Positions 34,851 through 42,513 of a DNA stretch of 44,485 nt are shown here, piece after piece. The position numbers and the translations under genes were made by a program. Source of the DNA: an uncultured Eubacteriales bacterium (GTDB taxonomy: Bacteria; Bacillota; Clostridia; Peptostreptococcales; Anaerovoracaceae). Numbering within the stretch: the first letter of the stretch is position 1; each line of letters opens with the position of its first letter. The notes beneath the pieces were generated by a model. The model saw only the letters and a list, made by a program, of their open reading frames with translations. It was not told the origin of the DNA and did not search any database. The stretch lies in contig CACYHR010000010.1 in assembly GCA_902774265.1 (NCBI GenBank), forward strand, positions 1 to 44,485. Direction: 5' to 3'.

Positions 34851-34943
34851 TCACCCATTATCTAAAGCGCCCTCTCCGGACGCACGAACAGTCCCATATC
34901 CCAATTCTATGAATTCAAATTCAAAATGCTTGTATGTCAGCAT
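34851..34943 (-). CDS. Possible 30-aa ORF overlapping the TOPRIM-like gene
   Basis: ATGCTGA contains both the stop of the upstream gene and this start. The frame reads MLTYKHFEFEFIELGYGTVR then ASGEGALDNG and a stop. The overlap is the only support; it may be chance or a decayed gene. The rest of 34709-34850 has no clear gene. Confidence 0.2.
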   Translation of the reverse strand: MLTYKHFEFEFIELGYGTVRASGEGALDNG

Positions 34944-35452
34944 CGGTTCAAATGTTTGTCCAGCACTTCCAATATATTACTATAATGCCTGACATATTCC
35001 TTCCTGCATAATGAAGCCTCTGGAATATCGTTGATTCTATTACCGCTTCTGAATTGTGCCGCTTTCCTAGTTTTCTCATCTTTTGGGATCTGTTCACCCC
35101 AGTAGACATCCTCTACATCTCTGCAAAACCAAACAAACTCATATCCCATATCCTGACAAAATAGAATTATCTTTTCGAGTTCTCGTTTCTGTTCCGGGTC
35201 CGAATCATGTTTGTCTGTATCTATGCAATATATGACCGTCGTCCCACCATTGGGTTTGTACTGTTTGGTTTGCTTTTCAATATCCTTTCGAATAGAAGTC
35301 TTGTTGTAATTATTCTTTCCACCCAGATATATATAACGTTTTCTTATGCCGTTGGTTATCTTGTAGAATCTTTTGATTGTCTCATCGATATATACAGAAT
35401 CCGTTTTAGCATTTCGGGTAGTCTCTACACAAAACAATATTTGCTTGCCCAT
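34937..35452 (-). CDS. TOPRIM/RloB-like protein paired with an ATPase
   Basis: A 171-residue protein. An early Glu in ILFCVETTRN and a DxD in TTVIYCIDTDKHD fit a TOPRIM-type metal site as in RloB, AbiL-ii and AriB-like proteins; the C-terminal part, WFCRDVEDVYWGEQIPKDEK, looks like the RloB family. It would be a nuclease-like effector released or activated by its ATPase partner. The start at 35452 follows GGAGGGGTGATC, with a GTG at 35458 as an alternative; it lies directly after the ATPase stop codon. Confidence 0.7.
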   Translation of the reverse strand: MGKQILFCVETTRNAKTDSVYIDETIKRFYKITNGIRKRYIYLGGKNNYNKTSIRKDIEKQTKQYKPNGGTTVIYCIDTDKHDSDPEQKRELEKIILFCQDMGYEFVWFCRDVEDVYWGEQIPKDEKTRKAAQFRSGNRINDIPEASLCRKEYVRHYSNILEVLDKHLNRC

Positions 35453-35454
35453 GA

Positions 35455-36792
35455 TCACCCCTCCAAAACTCCAATAAAATCTTCTGGCTCAACGTTGAAC
35501 GGCAAGTACTCTATCATTCCCTGTCTGTACAGACTCTCCGGTGCAAAGTTACCATTACTTACCCAGTTGATGATTCTGTTATCAGTAGAAATAAAATCAA
35601 TAGACTTTTTGTTCTTCCTTAGCACTGACATGGGACTTGTATTGTGTGTAGTGAAGCACAATTGCCCTCTACCGTATTCCACTATGAATTCAATTATTAT
35701 TGCCAGATAAACATCATTAATATTTGAATCCATTTCATCAATGAAAACGATTCCTCCGGAAGCTGCATAATTCAAGTAGTTAAACAACCTTATCAGCTTT
35801 TTTATACCTGTACTCTCGAATTCAGAATCAATAGAGTATTCGCCATAATTCATCACCAGTGATGTTTCATAAAAGAGGCCATTTTCTTTTTTATCGATTT
35901 CTATGGATATCAAATCACGTTTAAACAGTTTGATGAAGTTTTCAAGCTTTGCTACCTCATCCTTATAGCCGTCATACAAATCTTTATATAAAGATTTACG
36001 ACCATTTTTTATCTTTAGATCCATCTGCCTCAGCATTTTTCTATATGATGCTTCAACATCACTGTTGGATTTGACAAGTTCGAATTCTTTATTAATAAAA
36101 TATTCCTCATGCTGATCTGATTCTTCTAGACTTACATTTATGTTGAATGAAACATACAGAAGATCAAGAACACTTTTGTAAAAATCTGCAGCACCTTTCA
36201 ATTTCAAGTTGTCTGCTATTCTATCTAAACATATTCTTGTAAGCGATTTTGAAGTAAGCAAGTTAGCAGATTGTTTTAAGATAACATTATACGCGTCATC
36301 CTCCATAGCTGCGCTAATAATAATTCCATTCCTGCATTCATATATTATCCTGAATTTAGATGCCGAATACTCTCCAGTTTTTGCAAGCAGCGTTTCTTTA
36401 ACGATTTCGTACTTACCACAATCGTTAGGTTCTATCTCTATCTCAAACCTATACACAATTGAGTTCTCATCAGTTTCGTAAGAATGTCTTTTAATAAAGT
36501 CCATACTCATTTCAACTTTATTTGTATGAATATTTACTATTTTATGCAGTTTAGCCTGATTGATTGAGTCAGTTAAATAATCATCGCTGAGTATAAGCTC
36601 CTTCATAATCTTAACAGCAGTGATGATTGCAGTTTTTCCGGAACCATTTTCACCATAAATTGCTTTGACCCTATATTTTTCAGGGTCAAACGTTTTATCG
36701 ATTGTTTTTTTGTAGAATTCCAATTCGATTCTGTTTTCTATATTCTTTATCCCATTGAACGCAAAGCGAAGCAAATAATAATACGATTTCAT
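35455..36792 (-). CDS. AAA/ABC-type ATPase of an abortive-infection-like pair
   Basis: A 445-residue OLD-like ATPase (AAA15/AAA21 group). Walker A is VKAIYGENGSGKTAIITAVK, followed by a long helical insertion. The signature region FESTGIKKLIRLFNYLNYA, Walker B GIVFIDEMDSNI and the switch His in CFTTHNTSPM are present near the C-terminus. The ATG at 36792 follows GGAGGAAATCAGAA. Paired with a TOPRIM-like gene, this gives the general plan of PARIS, AbiL and RloAB systems: the ATPase senses infection and the second protein acts as effector. The exact system type cannot be settled by eye. Confidence 0.82.
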   Translation of the reverse strand: MKSYYYLLRFAFNGIKNIENRIELEFYKKTIDKTFDPEKYRVKAIYGENGSGKTAIITAVKIMKELILSDDYLTDSINQAKLHKIVNIHTNKVEMSMDFIKRHSYETDENSIVYRFEIEIEPNDCGKYEIVKETLLAKTGEYSASKFRIIYECRNGIIISAAMEDDAYNVILKQSANLLTSKSLTRICLDRIADNLKLKGAADFYKSVLDLLYVSFNINVSLEESDQHEEYFINKEFELVKSNSDVEASYRKMLRQMDLKIKNGRKSLYKDLYDGYKDEVAKLENFIKLFKRDLISIEIDKKENGLFYETSLVMNYGEYSIDSEFESTGIKKLIRLFNYLNYAASGGIVFIDEMDSNINDVYLAIIIEFIVEYGRGQLCFTTHNTSPMSVLRKNKKSIDFISTDNRIINWVSNGNFAPESLYRQGMIEYLPFNVEPEDFIGVLEG

Positions 36793-36822
36793 TTCTGATT
36801 TCCTCCAAAAAAATAATATCAC

Positions 36823-37089
36823 GCCCGAGTATTAATATCAAGCAATATACATTATGTATATTTTTATACTTAAACTATACTTAAAGCGTAACATTATTAG
36901 GCTATCAATATCGTTTGAATTTATTCCTCCACTGCTCCATGGAATAAAGATAATAATCCTCTGAGCCTTGATTTTACAGGCTTTGCGGCACTTCTGCCAC
37001 CGTAATTTTGGAGCCAGAATCTCGTTTAGTCTGAAATCCTTAGGAAGTTAAGGATAGAATTCCGTTTAGCGCATCATTTGAGGGGATTA
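36823..37089. other. Intergenic region with a composite repeat
   Basis: No gene seen. It holds the promoter of the ATPase gene and, at 37017-37070, two 14-base direct copies (GAATCTCGTTTAGT, GAATTCCGTTTAGC) enclosing an inverted repeat (ATCCTT at 37036, AAGGAT at 37050). It could be an operator or recombination site; function unproved. Confidence 0.4.
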
Positions 37090-37632
37090 TCATTCATCCT
37101 CATCAGGTTCGTCATAGTACCCGAGTTCTAAGCGAACATCCTCTAACATGTCATCCAGGGAGTCTGCTATGCCATACCCTAACGAGTCTGTATCAGAAAT
37201 GAGTTTTTCGAATTCCGCTTCGTGAAGGCTAAAGAAATCTGCGTGCTGCCCTGCATAAGCCAAGAACGTTTTAGCTGATGCTTCTAGGTTATCGTAAAAT
37301 TTTTCGCCAAAATCGCCGTAAGCTGCGCTAAGTTCTGCAGCCTCGGCAGCGAAAGCAAGATGCATAAGAGCCTTCAACTCCTCGTCTATCGTTCTGCTCA
37401 GATATTCGTTCAACACACTTTTGCACTCACTAAAGGAGAACTGCTCCTTCCAGAAGACCTTTCTCAAGCGTTTCTTCAGAACATCCAGCAATTCTTCTCT
37501 GGACTCCTTGCTCCAGCAGCTGCTTTCAAGATCTCTGAACACTTCTGAAGATTTGAACAATTCAATTAAATGCGTCTCCAACTCGTTTCTGGATAAAGAT
37601 TTTATTGCTCTTTTGTACTGTGTCAGTGTCAT
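37090..37632 (-). CDS. DUF6155-family protein
   Basis: A 180-residue acidic helical protein. TLTQYKRAIKSLSRNELETH at the N-terminus and LMHLAFAAEAAELSAAYGDF then GEKFYDNLEASAKTFLAYAG resemble DUF6155. No catalytic motif. It lies between two ATPase/TOPRIM-like pairs on the same strand, but with sizeable gaps on both sides, so it has its own promoter. Its role is unknown. Confidence 0.65.
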   Translation of the reverse strand: MTLTQYKRAIKSLSRNELETHLIELFKSSEVFRDLESSCWSKESREELLDVLKKRLRKVFWKEQFSFSECKSVLNEYLSRTIDEELKALMHLAFAAEAAELSAAYGDFGEKFYDNLEASAKTFLAYAGQHADFFSLHEAEFEKLISDTDSLGYGIADSLDDMLEDVRLELGYYDEPDEDE

Positions 37633-38016
37633 TTTTCTCTTATTCTCAACTTACTCGCTTTGCTCCTTTTCAAAAATCCCAATGCCAGAATGTACTCTGC
37701 ATCATCTTCTCCCGATAAAGTTTTGAGTTCAACTAGTTTTTTTCGGCTAAGTCGAAATTTCTTTTTCGTATGGCCTTATTAACAGTTTTCACAAGATTTT
37801 TTTGATACCGCTCTCTGAAGAAGTGCCCATGCATGTTATTTCTTTTGATCTGCTTGATTGCTGCCAATTCTTGTCATTTGGGCTTGTCAAGGCCTTGCGC
37901 CTTTACTAGAACGAATGACAAGAATACCATTTTTACAGCTGATAAGAGTTCTTATCCGGCTTGCTCAACATAGCGGCATGCCTGCTCTAAACCGCCGTGC
38001 ACTATGCTCTAAGTGA

Positions 38017-38184
38017 TCGGCATATACAAACCTGCCTGACCTGGATCGTGATCCGGTTTTATGTAACTTCCTCGCATTCAACAGAATAAGCATCGAAGAA
38101 TGGCGAGACAATGTAGAGCAACACCTGAACGAGCTTGACGCCTGTGTCAATGGTGTTGAGGTGATAGCAACCGATATTCTATAA
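38017..38184 (+). pseudogene. Plus-strand protein tail
   Basis: A 55-codon frame without a start reads LDRDPVLCNFLAFNRISIEE, then WRDNVEQHLNELDACVNGVE and VIATDIL. Its helix-like pattern suggests a genuine C-terminus. I do not recognise the family. Its strand is opposite to the surrounding genes. Confidence 0.4.
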
Positions 38185-38192
38185 CTACCATA

Positions 38193-38222
38193 CTCAAGGG
38201 TGTGCGGCAGCACACTCTTGAG
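38193..38222. repeat. 13-bp-stem hairpin
   Basis: CTCAAGGGTGTGC (38193-38205) pairs along its full length, with one G-U pair, with GCACACTCTTGAG (38210-38222) across the four-base loop GGCA. No T-run follows on either strand. Possibly a mobile-element remnant. Confidence 0.55.
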
Positions 38223-38371
38223 TGCACCTGATGATTGACAGCAATTTGAGCAGTTCAGCGACAACGAACCAGAGCAGATCTGTGTCAATTTAGGAGATCA
38301 TTAACACATCTTACTTCTGCCTTATTCATACTGAATATCCTTCTCAGGATGCAATATGTATAAATTCCCGG

Positions 38372-38878
38372 TCATTCTAATTTGATTTTTTCACTTTCGT
38401 TATTTATCATGCTAAAGGCTCCGCCAGGTTCTTTGCTCCAGAACTTGTGGATATCGAATGAATGCTTTTGAAGTTTTTTGCCAAGATTTTTTTCATTGTT
38501 TAATGCTTTCTTATAATCGGACAAAGTCTCACTTCCCGTTAACTCTTTTACATCCCTGATGCAGCAGCTACGGATCAATTCATCTTCCAGATTCTTGACT
38601 TGGGTCACACATAAGAGTTTCTTGATATAATTTTGCTTCTTTATGAAATCAATGTTCTTTAATAGAGTATCAGCATTATCAGTATCTGTGTCAAAAACAA
38701 GAACGATTACAGTATTCTTCTTTAGTCTCATAAGCCGAGCTTTTGTGATCTCTTCCTTCACTGCATCGAACACTGTGACTTTTCCCGGTTGTATTAGCCT
38801 AAGCTCTGTTTTTAAGGCTTTAACTATTCGTTCTTCGTTTTCTCCCTCAACATAGTATTGGTAAATATTCTCTGCCAT
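38372..38878 (-). CDS. TOPRIM-like effector of the second ATPase pair
   Basis: A 168-residue protein with an early Glu in YYVEGENEERIVKALK and a DxDxD strand in TVIVLVFDTDTDN, the metal-binding set of TOPRIM folds. Later blocks CVTQVKNLEDELIRSC and FDIHKFWSKEPGGAFSMI are typical of small RloB/DUF4276-like partners. It starts eleven bases after the ATPase stop codon. It differs from the TOPRIM-like protein at 34937, so the two pairs are not a recent duplication. Confidence 0.72.
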   Translation of the reverse strand: MAENIYQYYVEGENEERIVKALKTELRLIQPGKVTVFDAVKEEITKARLMRLKKNTVIVLVFDTDTDNADTLLKNIDFIKKQNYIKKLLCVTQVKNLEDELIRSCCIRDVKELTGSETLSDYKKALNNEKNLGKKLQKHSFDIHKFWSKEPGGAFSMINNESEKIKLE

Positions 38879-38889
38879 GATTGAGTCTC

Positions 38890-40017
38890 CTAAAGATTAT
38901 CCAACTCATCCAATAATTCCACTGACGGTGCACTTGAAAACAAATCATTTTCCACGGCATTCCTAACAGAGTCAGTGTTTTTCTTAAGATAATCTCCTAC
39001 ATTTACCATCGTAATAATTTGCTCATCTTCTGACACCTCTTTGCGCATCAGGTTGAAGCTGTGTTTTGGCAGAGGCATATCCAGGATGTCATAATTATGT
39101 GTTGTGAAGAATAATTGTGTATCCGGCTTAAGCTTGTCAATCATAGTAGCGAAAATCGCCCTTTCTATATCACTGTTTACGTAGGAGAATTTTTCATCAC
39201 AATAGTAGAAACCAAAATCATCTACACACATAGAAGTGAGCATTGCAGCAATTTCAATACCAGCAACGGTTCCAGTAGAAAGGACGTCTTTTTTTGCAGG
39301 GACTCCATCCTGAATAATAACATCTTGATCTTTCATCCTGACAACGAATGATTTTTCAACAGAATCAAGTTTATCTACTGTAATAATTGCAGGATCAAGT
39401 ATTCTTAGAATTGTATTCAATACTTTGAAATATACTTCCTCATCATTCGATTTATATTTTCTCAGTTTTGGTCCATCTGCCGGAAAAATAAAGAACCAAG
39501 TCAATCCTTTTATCTTTTCAAGTTCAGTAACATAGTTACCTATTTCATTATTGTCTGCAATACTATCTAATCTTGCTGCACATGATTCATAGCTGTCTTT
39601 TTTCCTAATATTTACGAACTTAACCTTTACAATTGTATTTTCCGAAGAATACTCATTATTTTCAGATGGTAAGAACAATGATTCTATTCTGTAAAGACAG
39701 TACTTTCCTTCCCATAGAACAACAATATCTACTGAAAAATAAGCATTTCTCGTTTTATCTGTTATATAACGTGTGATTCCATCCAGATTTTTGTGCATCG
39801 AAAAGTTTAGTATAGCCATAATAAGGCGACCCATTGACGTTTTGCCCGTTGCATTTGATCCCATCACAACATTAACCTTACGATATCTGAAATTAGGCCT
39901 ATCCTTCAGGAACTCATTTTCGATACTAGAATCTACAATTCTTTTTGGATAAGAGAAATTAGCATGAAAATTATTGAAGCAAACAAAATTGTCTGCCTTG
40001 AAATCCATCAAAACCAT
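38890..40017 (-). CDS. AAA/ABC-type ATPase of the second pair
   Basis: A 375-residue OLD-like ATPase. It starts MVLMDFKADNFVCFNNFHAN, then Walker A VMGSNATGKTSMGRL (about residues 51-65), a signature-like VLSTGTVAGIEIAAML, Walker B FGFYYCDEKFSYVN and the switch His in FFTTHNYDIL. AAAGGAGTACGCA supports the start. The order ATPase then TOPRIM-like gene is the same as in the pair at 34937-36792. It lies 146 bases inside the proposed end of the transposon on its right, with no intervening gene. Confidence 0.8.
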   Translation of the reverse strand: MVLMDFKADNFVCFNNFHANFSYPKRIVDSSIENEFLKDRPNFRYRKVNVVMGSNATGKTSMGRLIMAILNFSMHKNLDGITRYITDKTRNAYFSVDIVVLWEGKYCLYRIESLFLPSENNEYSSENTIVKVKFVNIRKKDSYESCAARLDSIADNNEIGNYVTELEKIKGLTWFFIFPADGPKLRKYKSNDEEVYFKVLNTILRILDPAIITVDKLDSVEKSFVVRMKDQDVIIQDGVPAKKDVLSTGTVAGIEIAAMLTSMCVDDFGFYYCDEKFSYVNSDIERAIFATMIDKLKPDTQLFFTTHNYDILDMPLPKHSFNLMRKEVSEDEQIITMVNVGDYLKKNTDSVRNAVENDLFSSAPSVELLDELDNL

Positions 40018-40179
40018 TGCGTACTCCTTTCAGTCATATTACTTCTATTTTAAGGAAATAATACGACATAAGTATACGTCATATTTAAATTACTTACAAG
40101 AGATCGTGTGAAAAAACAGGACTAACCATAACGGTACAAGAAAAAAGGCTAAACCGGTTCGCTTGTCAAGGACAAATTT

Positions 40180-40327
40180 CAGACAGATATGGAGTTCAGA
40201 TCAGACAGATCGGGACTCCTTTTAAACATAAGTGGAATCAGTGCAGACAGGCAGGGACTCCATGCAGACAATTCGGGACATTGAGCAGACAGCAAGGGAC
40301 TTTATACAGACATAACGGGACCTTTAC
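40180..40327 (+). repeat. Seven 21-bp direct repeats (CAGACA-N4-GGGACT-N5)
   Basis: CAGACA or a close variant begins at 40180, 40202, 40223 (TAAACA), 40244, 40265, 40286 and 40307, a spacing of 21 bases (22 for the first). Each is followed ten bases later by GGGACT, GGGACA, GGGACC or a variant. There are no unique spacers. A spacing of two helical turns suits protein binding on one face. The most likely use is a transposase-binding terminus for the adjacent genes. Confidence 0.8.
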
Positions 40328-40386
40328 TAAACAGAAATCGTTATTATCTTTGAAATGACAGGGATAGCCGTCGCCGAGGCTGTGGG

Positions 40387-40511
40387 TACTGTGGAAAACA
40401 GACACAAAAAGCAGGGCTGTGGATAAGTATGTTGGAAGGATGTGGGCAGCCTCCGCTGTCCACGTGCTTTCAACATACTTATCCATGGCTCTGCGTCTGT
40501 TTTCCATAGTA
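40387..40511. repeat. Long inverted repeat with DnaA-box-like motifs
   Basis: The left arm (40387-40443: TACTGTGGAAAACAGAC, then TGTGGATAAGTATGTT) pairs with the right arm (40461-40511: AACATACTTATCCATGG, then GTCTGTTTTCCATAGTA). TGTGGATAA is the reverse of the DnaA box TTATCCACA. The 16-mer TGTGGATAAGTATGTT (40418-40433) occurs once more inside transposase B at 40728-40743. Confidence 0.7.
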
Positions 40512-40527
40512 TCCATGGCCCTAACAG

Positions 40528-41961
40528 TCAGGCTGCATATCCTCTATGTGGTCTGCCGTATATCCAACCAATCTCTTCATGGAATTGCCTGAGCGGATCG
40601 TTGTCATAGAGTCCTGCCATTTCATGACGGTAGTCGAGTTCAGAGTATTTCGCCCAGTTCTCAGCCTGCTTGAGTGCCTGTAGTTCTTCTGAAGACAGGG
40701 TGTGAAGGAACTTCCAGGCATCTTCTATGTGGATAAGTATGTTTTTGAGGTCATCTATTGCTTCCTGTGCCGATCGGATCTCCTCATTGTTCTTTTCTAT
40801 CCAGGCTCTTGCTTCAGTCTGTATGCCTTCGTATCTTCTGATCAGCTTCTGTACGAGCATTATGTCTGCAGTAACTCTGCCAACAGCAGTGCCGTGTATC
40901 TCGCCGTTATCCTGCCGGGTTCTCTTAGCCGCCCGGCGCTCACGTCTCTTCGCTTCCTTCACCGCAGCATATGCCATGCGCTGCTCCACAAGCTTGCTGA
41001 CAGTCATCATCTCTTCCGGCTTGACTCCATAGTAATCCTCGCAAGGGTAGATTCCTGTAGTTACATATATGTAATACTCTGCCGGAGTCAGTCCGGCCAG
41101 CTCATATCTGTAGTGTCTGCGGTTGTACGCATCGAGATAGTTCATGACCAGTTTTTCAGCCGACTCGTATGTCGTGCAGAGCGCCACCAGATCCATTATG
41201 CGGCACTTCATTCTTCCGAAGAAGGATTCCATCGGTGCGTTATCCAGCGAATTGCCGCGTCTTGAACAAGACTGGATGAATCCGTCGTCGCTGAGGATCT
41301 GCCTGAATGTAGTCGAAAGGTACTGACTGCCCTGGTCATGATGGATCAGAACACCCGGCTCATGCAGTTCGTTTCCATGTTTTCTCATCATCTGCGCATA
41401 AGCATCCTTCACAAGAGAGACTCCCATGCTCCGGCCGACGGCAGCACCGAGTACTTCGGTGGTATATGCGTCCTTGAACACGCATAGATAAAACAATTCT
41501 CGTAACGATCCGAAGTATAGATATGTTATGTCTGTAAGGATCACCTGCCTCGGAACAACTTTGAAGTCCTGTTTGACCTTGTTTTCCGGCGCTGTGGTCT
41601 CATGATCGTGCGTCGCTCTGTTCTTGTAAGCATCCTTTTTAGGTTTGTTGGCAACAAGATGCATCAGGTTCATTATCCTGCGGCACTTCTTGACTGAAAT
41701 GGATATCCCGTATTCACGCCAGAGGAAGGTCCGGAAGGTTCGCTTGCCAGGCACATAGCAGAGCTTTTTCACTATCTCCCGAAATTTCCTCATCAGCTCC
41801 TGCTCCTCGAGATCCTTAGCAGCCTTTATCTCTGCCAGTTTTTCCCTATTTCTTTTCCATGCATAGTAGCCCGAGCGGGAGACCCCGAATATTTTACAAC
41901 ACTTAGCGGTCTTGTAATTCAGACCTTTCTCCCCCTGGTGGCTCATGAATGTCTCTACCAT
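40528..41961 (-). CDS. IS3-like DDE transposase B with C-terminal extension
   Basis: A 477-residue transposase. The N-terminal helix-turn-helix region reads KCCKIFGVSRSGYYAWKRNR. The rve integrase core has the DDE residues in VILTDITYLYFG, GVLIHHDQGSQYLS and NAPMESFFGRMKCRI (second Asp to Glu spacing typical of IS3). IS3 OrfB proteins usually end near residue 300; here ~170 extra residues follow, basic and helical (EAKRRERRAAKRTRQ, then LIRRYEGIQTEARAWIEKNN). It starts 17 bases after the small protein gene and contains a copy of the 16-mer found in the inverted repeat. Confidence 0.85.
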   Translation of the reverse strand: MVETFMSHQGEKGLNYKTAKCCKIFGVSRSGYYAWKRNREKLAEIKAAKDLEEQELMRKFREIVKKLCYVPGKRTFRTFLWREYGISISVKKCRRIMNLMHLVANKPKKDAYKNRATHDHETTAPENKVKQDFKVVPRQVILTDITYLYFGSLRELFYLCVFKDAYTTEVLGAAVGRSMGVSLVKDAYAQMMRKHGNELHEPGVLIHHDQGSQYLSTTFRQILSDDGFIQSCSRRGNSLDNAPMESFFGRMKCRIMDLVALCTTYESAEKLVMNYLDAYNRRHYRYELAGLTPAEYYIYVTTGIYPCEDYYGVKPEEMMTVSKLVEQRMAYAAVKEAKRRERRAAKRTRQDNGEIHGTAVGRVTADIMLVQKLIRRYEGIQTEARAWIEKNNEEIRSAQEAIDDLKNILIHIEDAWKFLHTLSSEELQALKQAENWAKYSELDYRHEMAGLYDNDPLRQFHEEIGWIYGRPHRGYAA

Positions 41962-41978
41962 CAGGAAGCGATCCGCTG

Positions 41979-42497
41979 TTACTGTTTGACTTTCGATGAT
42001 GTAAGTATGTCCGCCAATACTGATCGTGTTTTTTTTTGAGCCTCGACAAGTTCCTCCAGATAATAATTCCTTGCCTGAAGATATGCGATCAGTTCCTCGC
42101 CTGTGAGATTCGCCATCTCTATCATCTGCTCAGGCGGTATCGACCCGTCATAACTTGAAGGATCCACCGTATACAGCTTGTTTGACGCCGCCTTCTCTCT
42201 TGCCCGCTTCGCTGCCTGATATGCTCGCTCGACACCTGTGACCTTCGTGTCGAAGCCGAGGGACTCATACGCCTCGACTGAACCCATCCCGGCTTCCAGC
42301 TTCTTGTACATAGCGACATAGAAGTCGTGTGTATATACGAGCCTGCCGTTTTCCGGGAGATCCGTGATCATACCGTTGTCCAGTGCTTTGTAATATGCCT
42401 CGTCCGGCATCTCCGTTCCGTCTACCATCTCAGGCTCATCAGTGATGAAATCCAGATCGTCTGTCCTGTATATGCCGCTCTTTATTCTCTCTGCCAT
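41979..42497 (-). CDS. Small transposon-encoded protein between the two transposases
   Basis: A 172-residue acidic protein. Blocks include DDLDFITDEPEMVDGTEMPD, HDFYVAMYKKLEAGMGSVEA and YESLGFDTKVTGVERAYQAA, the last resembling a helix-turn-helix of transposon accessory proteins. The C-terminus is a helix that could mediate pairing (LQARNYYLEELVEAQKKTRS). The ATG at 42497 follows AGGATACAGAA; a GTG at 42536 would overlap the upstream gene. Its position between two DDE proteins suggests a targeting or assembly role; this is inference. Confidence 0.65.
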   Translation of the reverse strand: MAERIKSGIYRTDDLDFITDEPEMVDGTEMPDEAYYKALDNGMITDLPENGRLVYTHDFYVAMYKKLEAGMGSVEAYESLGFDTKVTGVERAYQAAKRAREKAASNKLYTVDPSSYDGSIPPEQMIEMANLTGEELIAYLQARNYYLEELVEAQKKTRSVLADILTSSKVKQ

Positions 42498-42513
42498 TTC
42501 TGTATCCTGTGTC

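Larger units (their letters stand above)
37633..38371. other. Gene-relic region between DUF6155 and the second ATPase pair
   Basis: No intact gene. A palindrome GATAAGAGTTCTTATC lies at 37941-37956. Plus-strand frames at 38017-38184 and about 38240-38306 read like tails of lost proteins, the second ending QQFEQFSDNEPEQICVNLGD and H. A long hairpin sits at 38193-38222. Confidence 0.45.

Noticed and set aside
34709-34936. tRNA, rRNA or other structured RNA
   Set aside because: The stretch has an RNA-like look (many short G/C blocks) but no tRNA arms or rRNA signature could be matched.
37965-38288. 107-codon minus-strand gene
   Set aside because: The plus strand of the same stretch reads like two protein tails, and the minus frame is Ser/Cys-rich without recognised motifs.
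40180-40327. CRISPR array
   Set aside because: The units follow each other without unique spacers, conservation is limited to two hexamers, and no cas gene is present.
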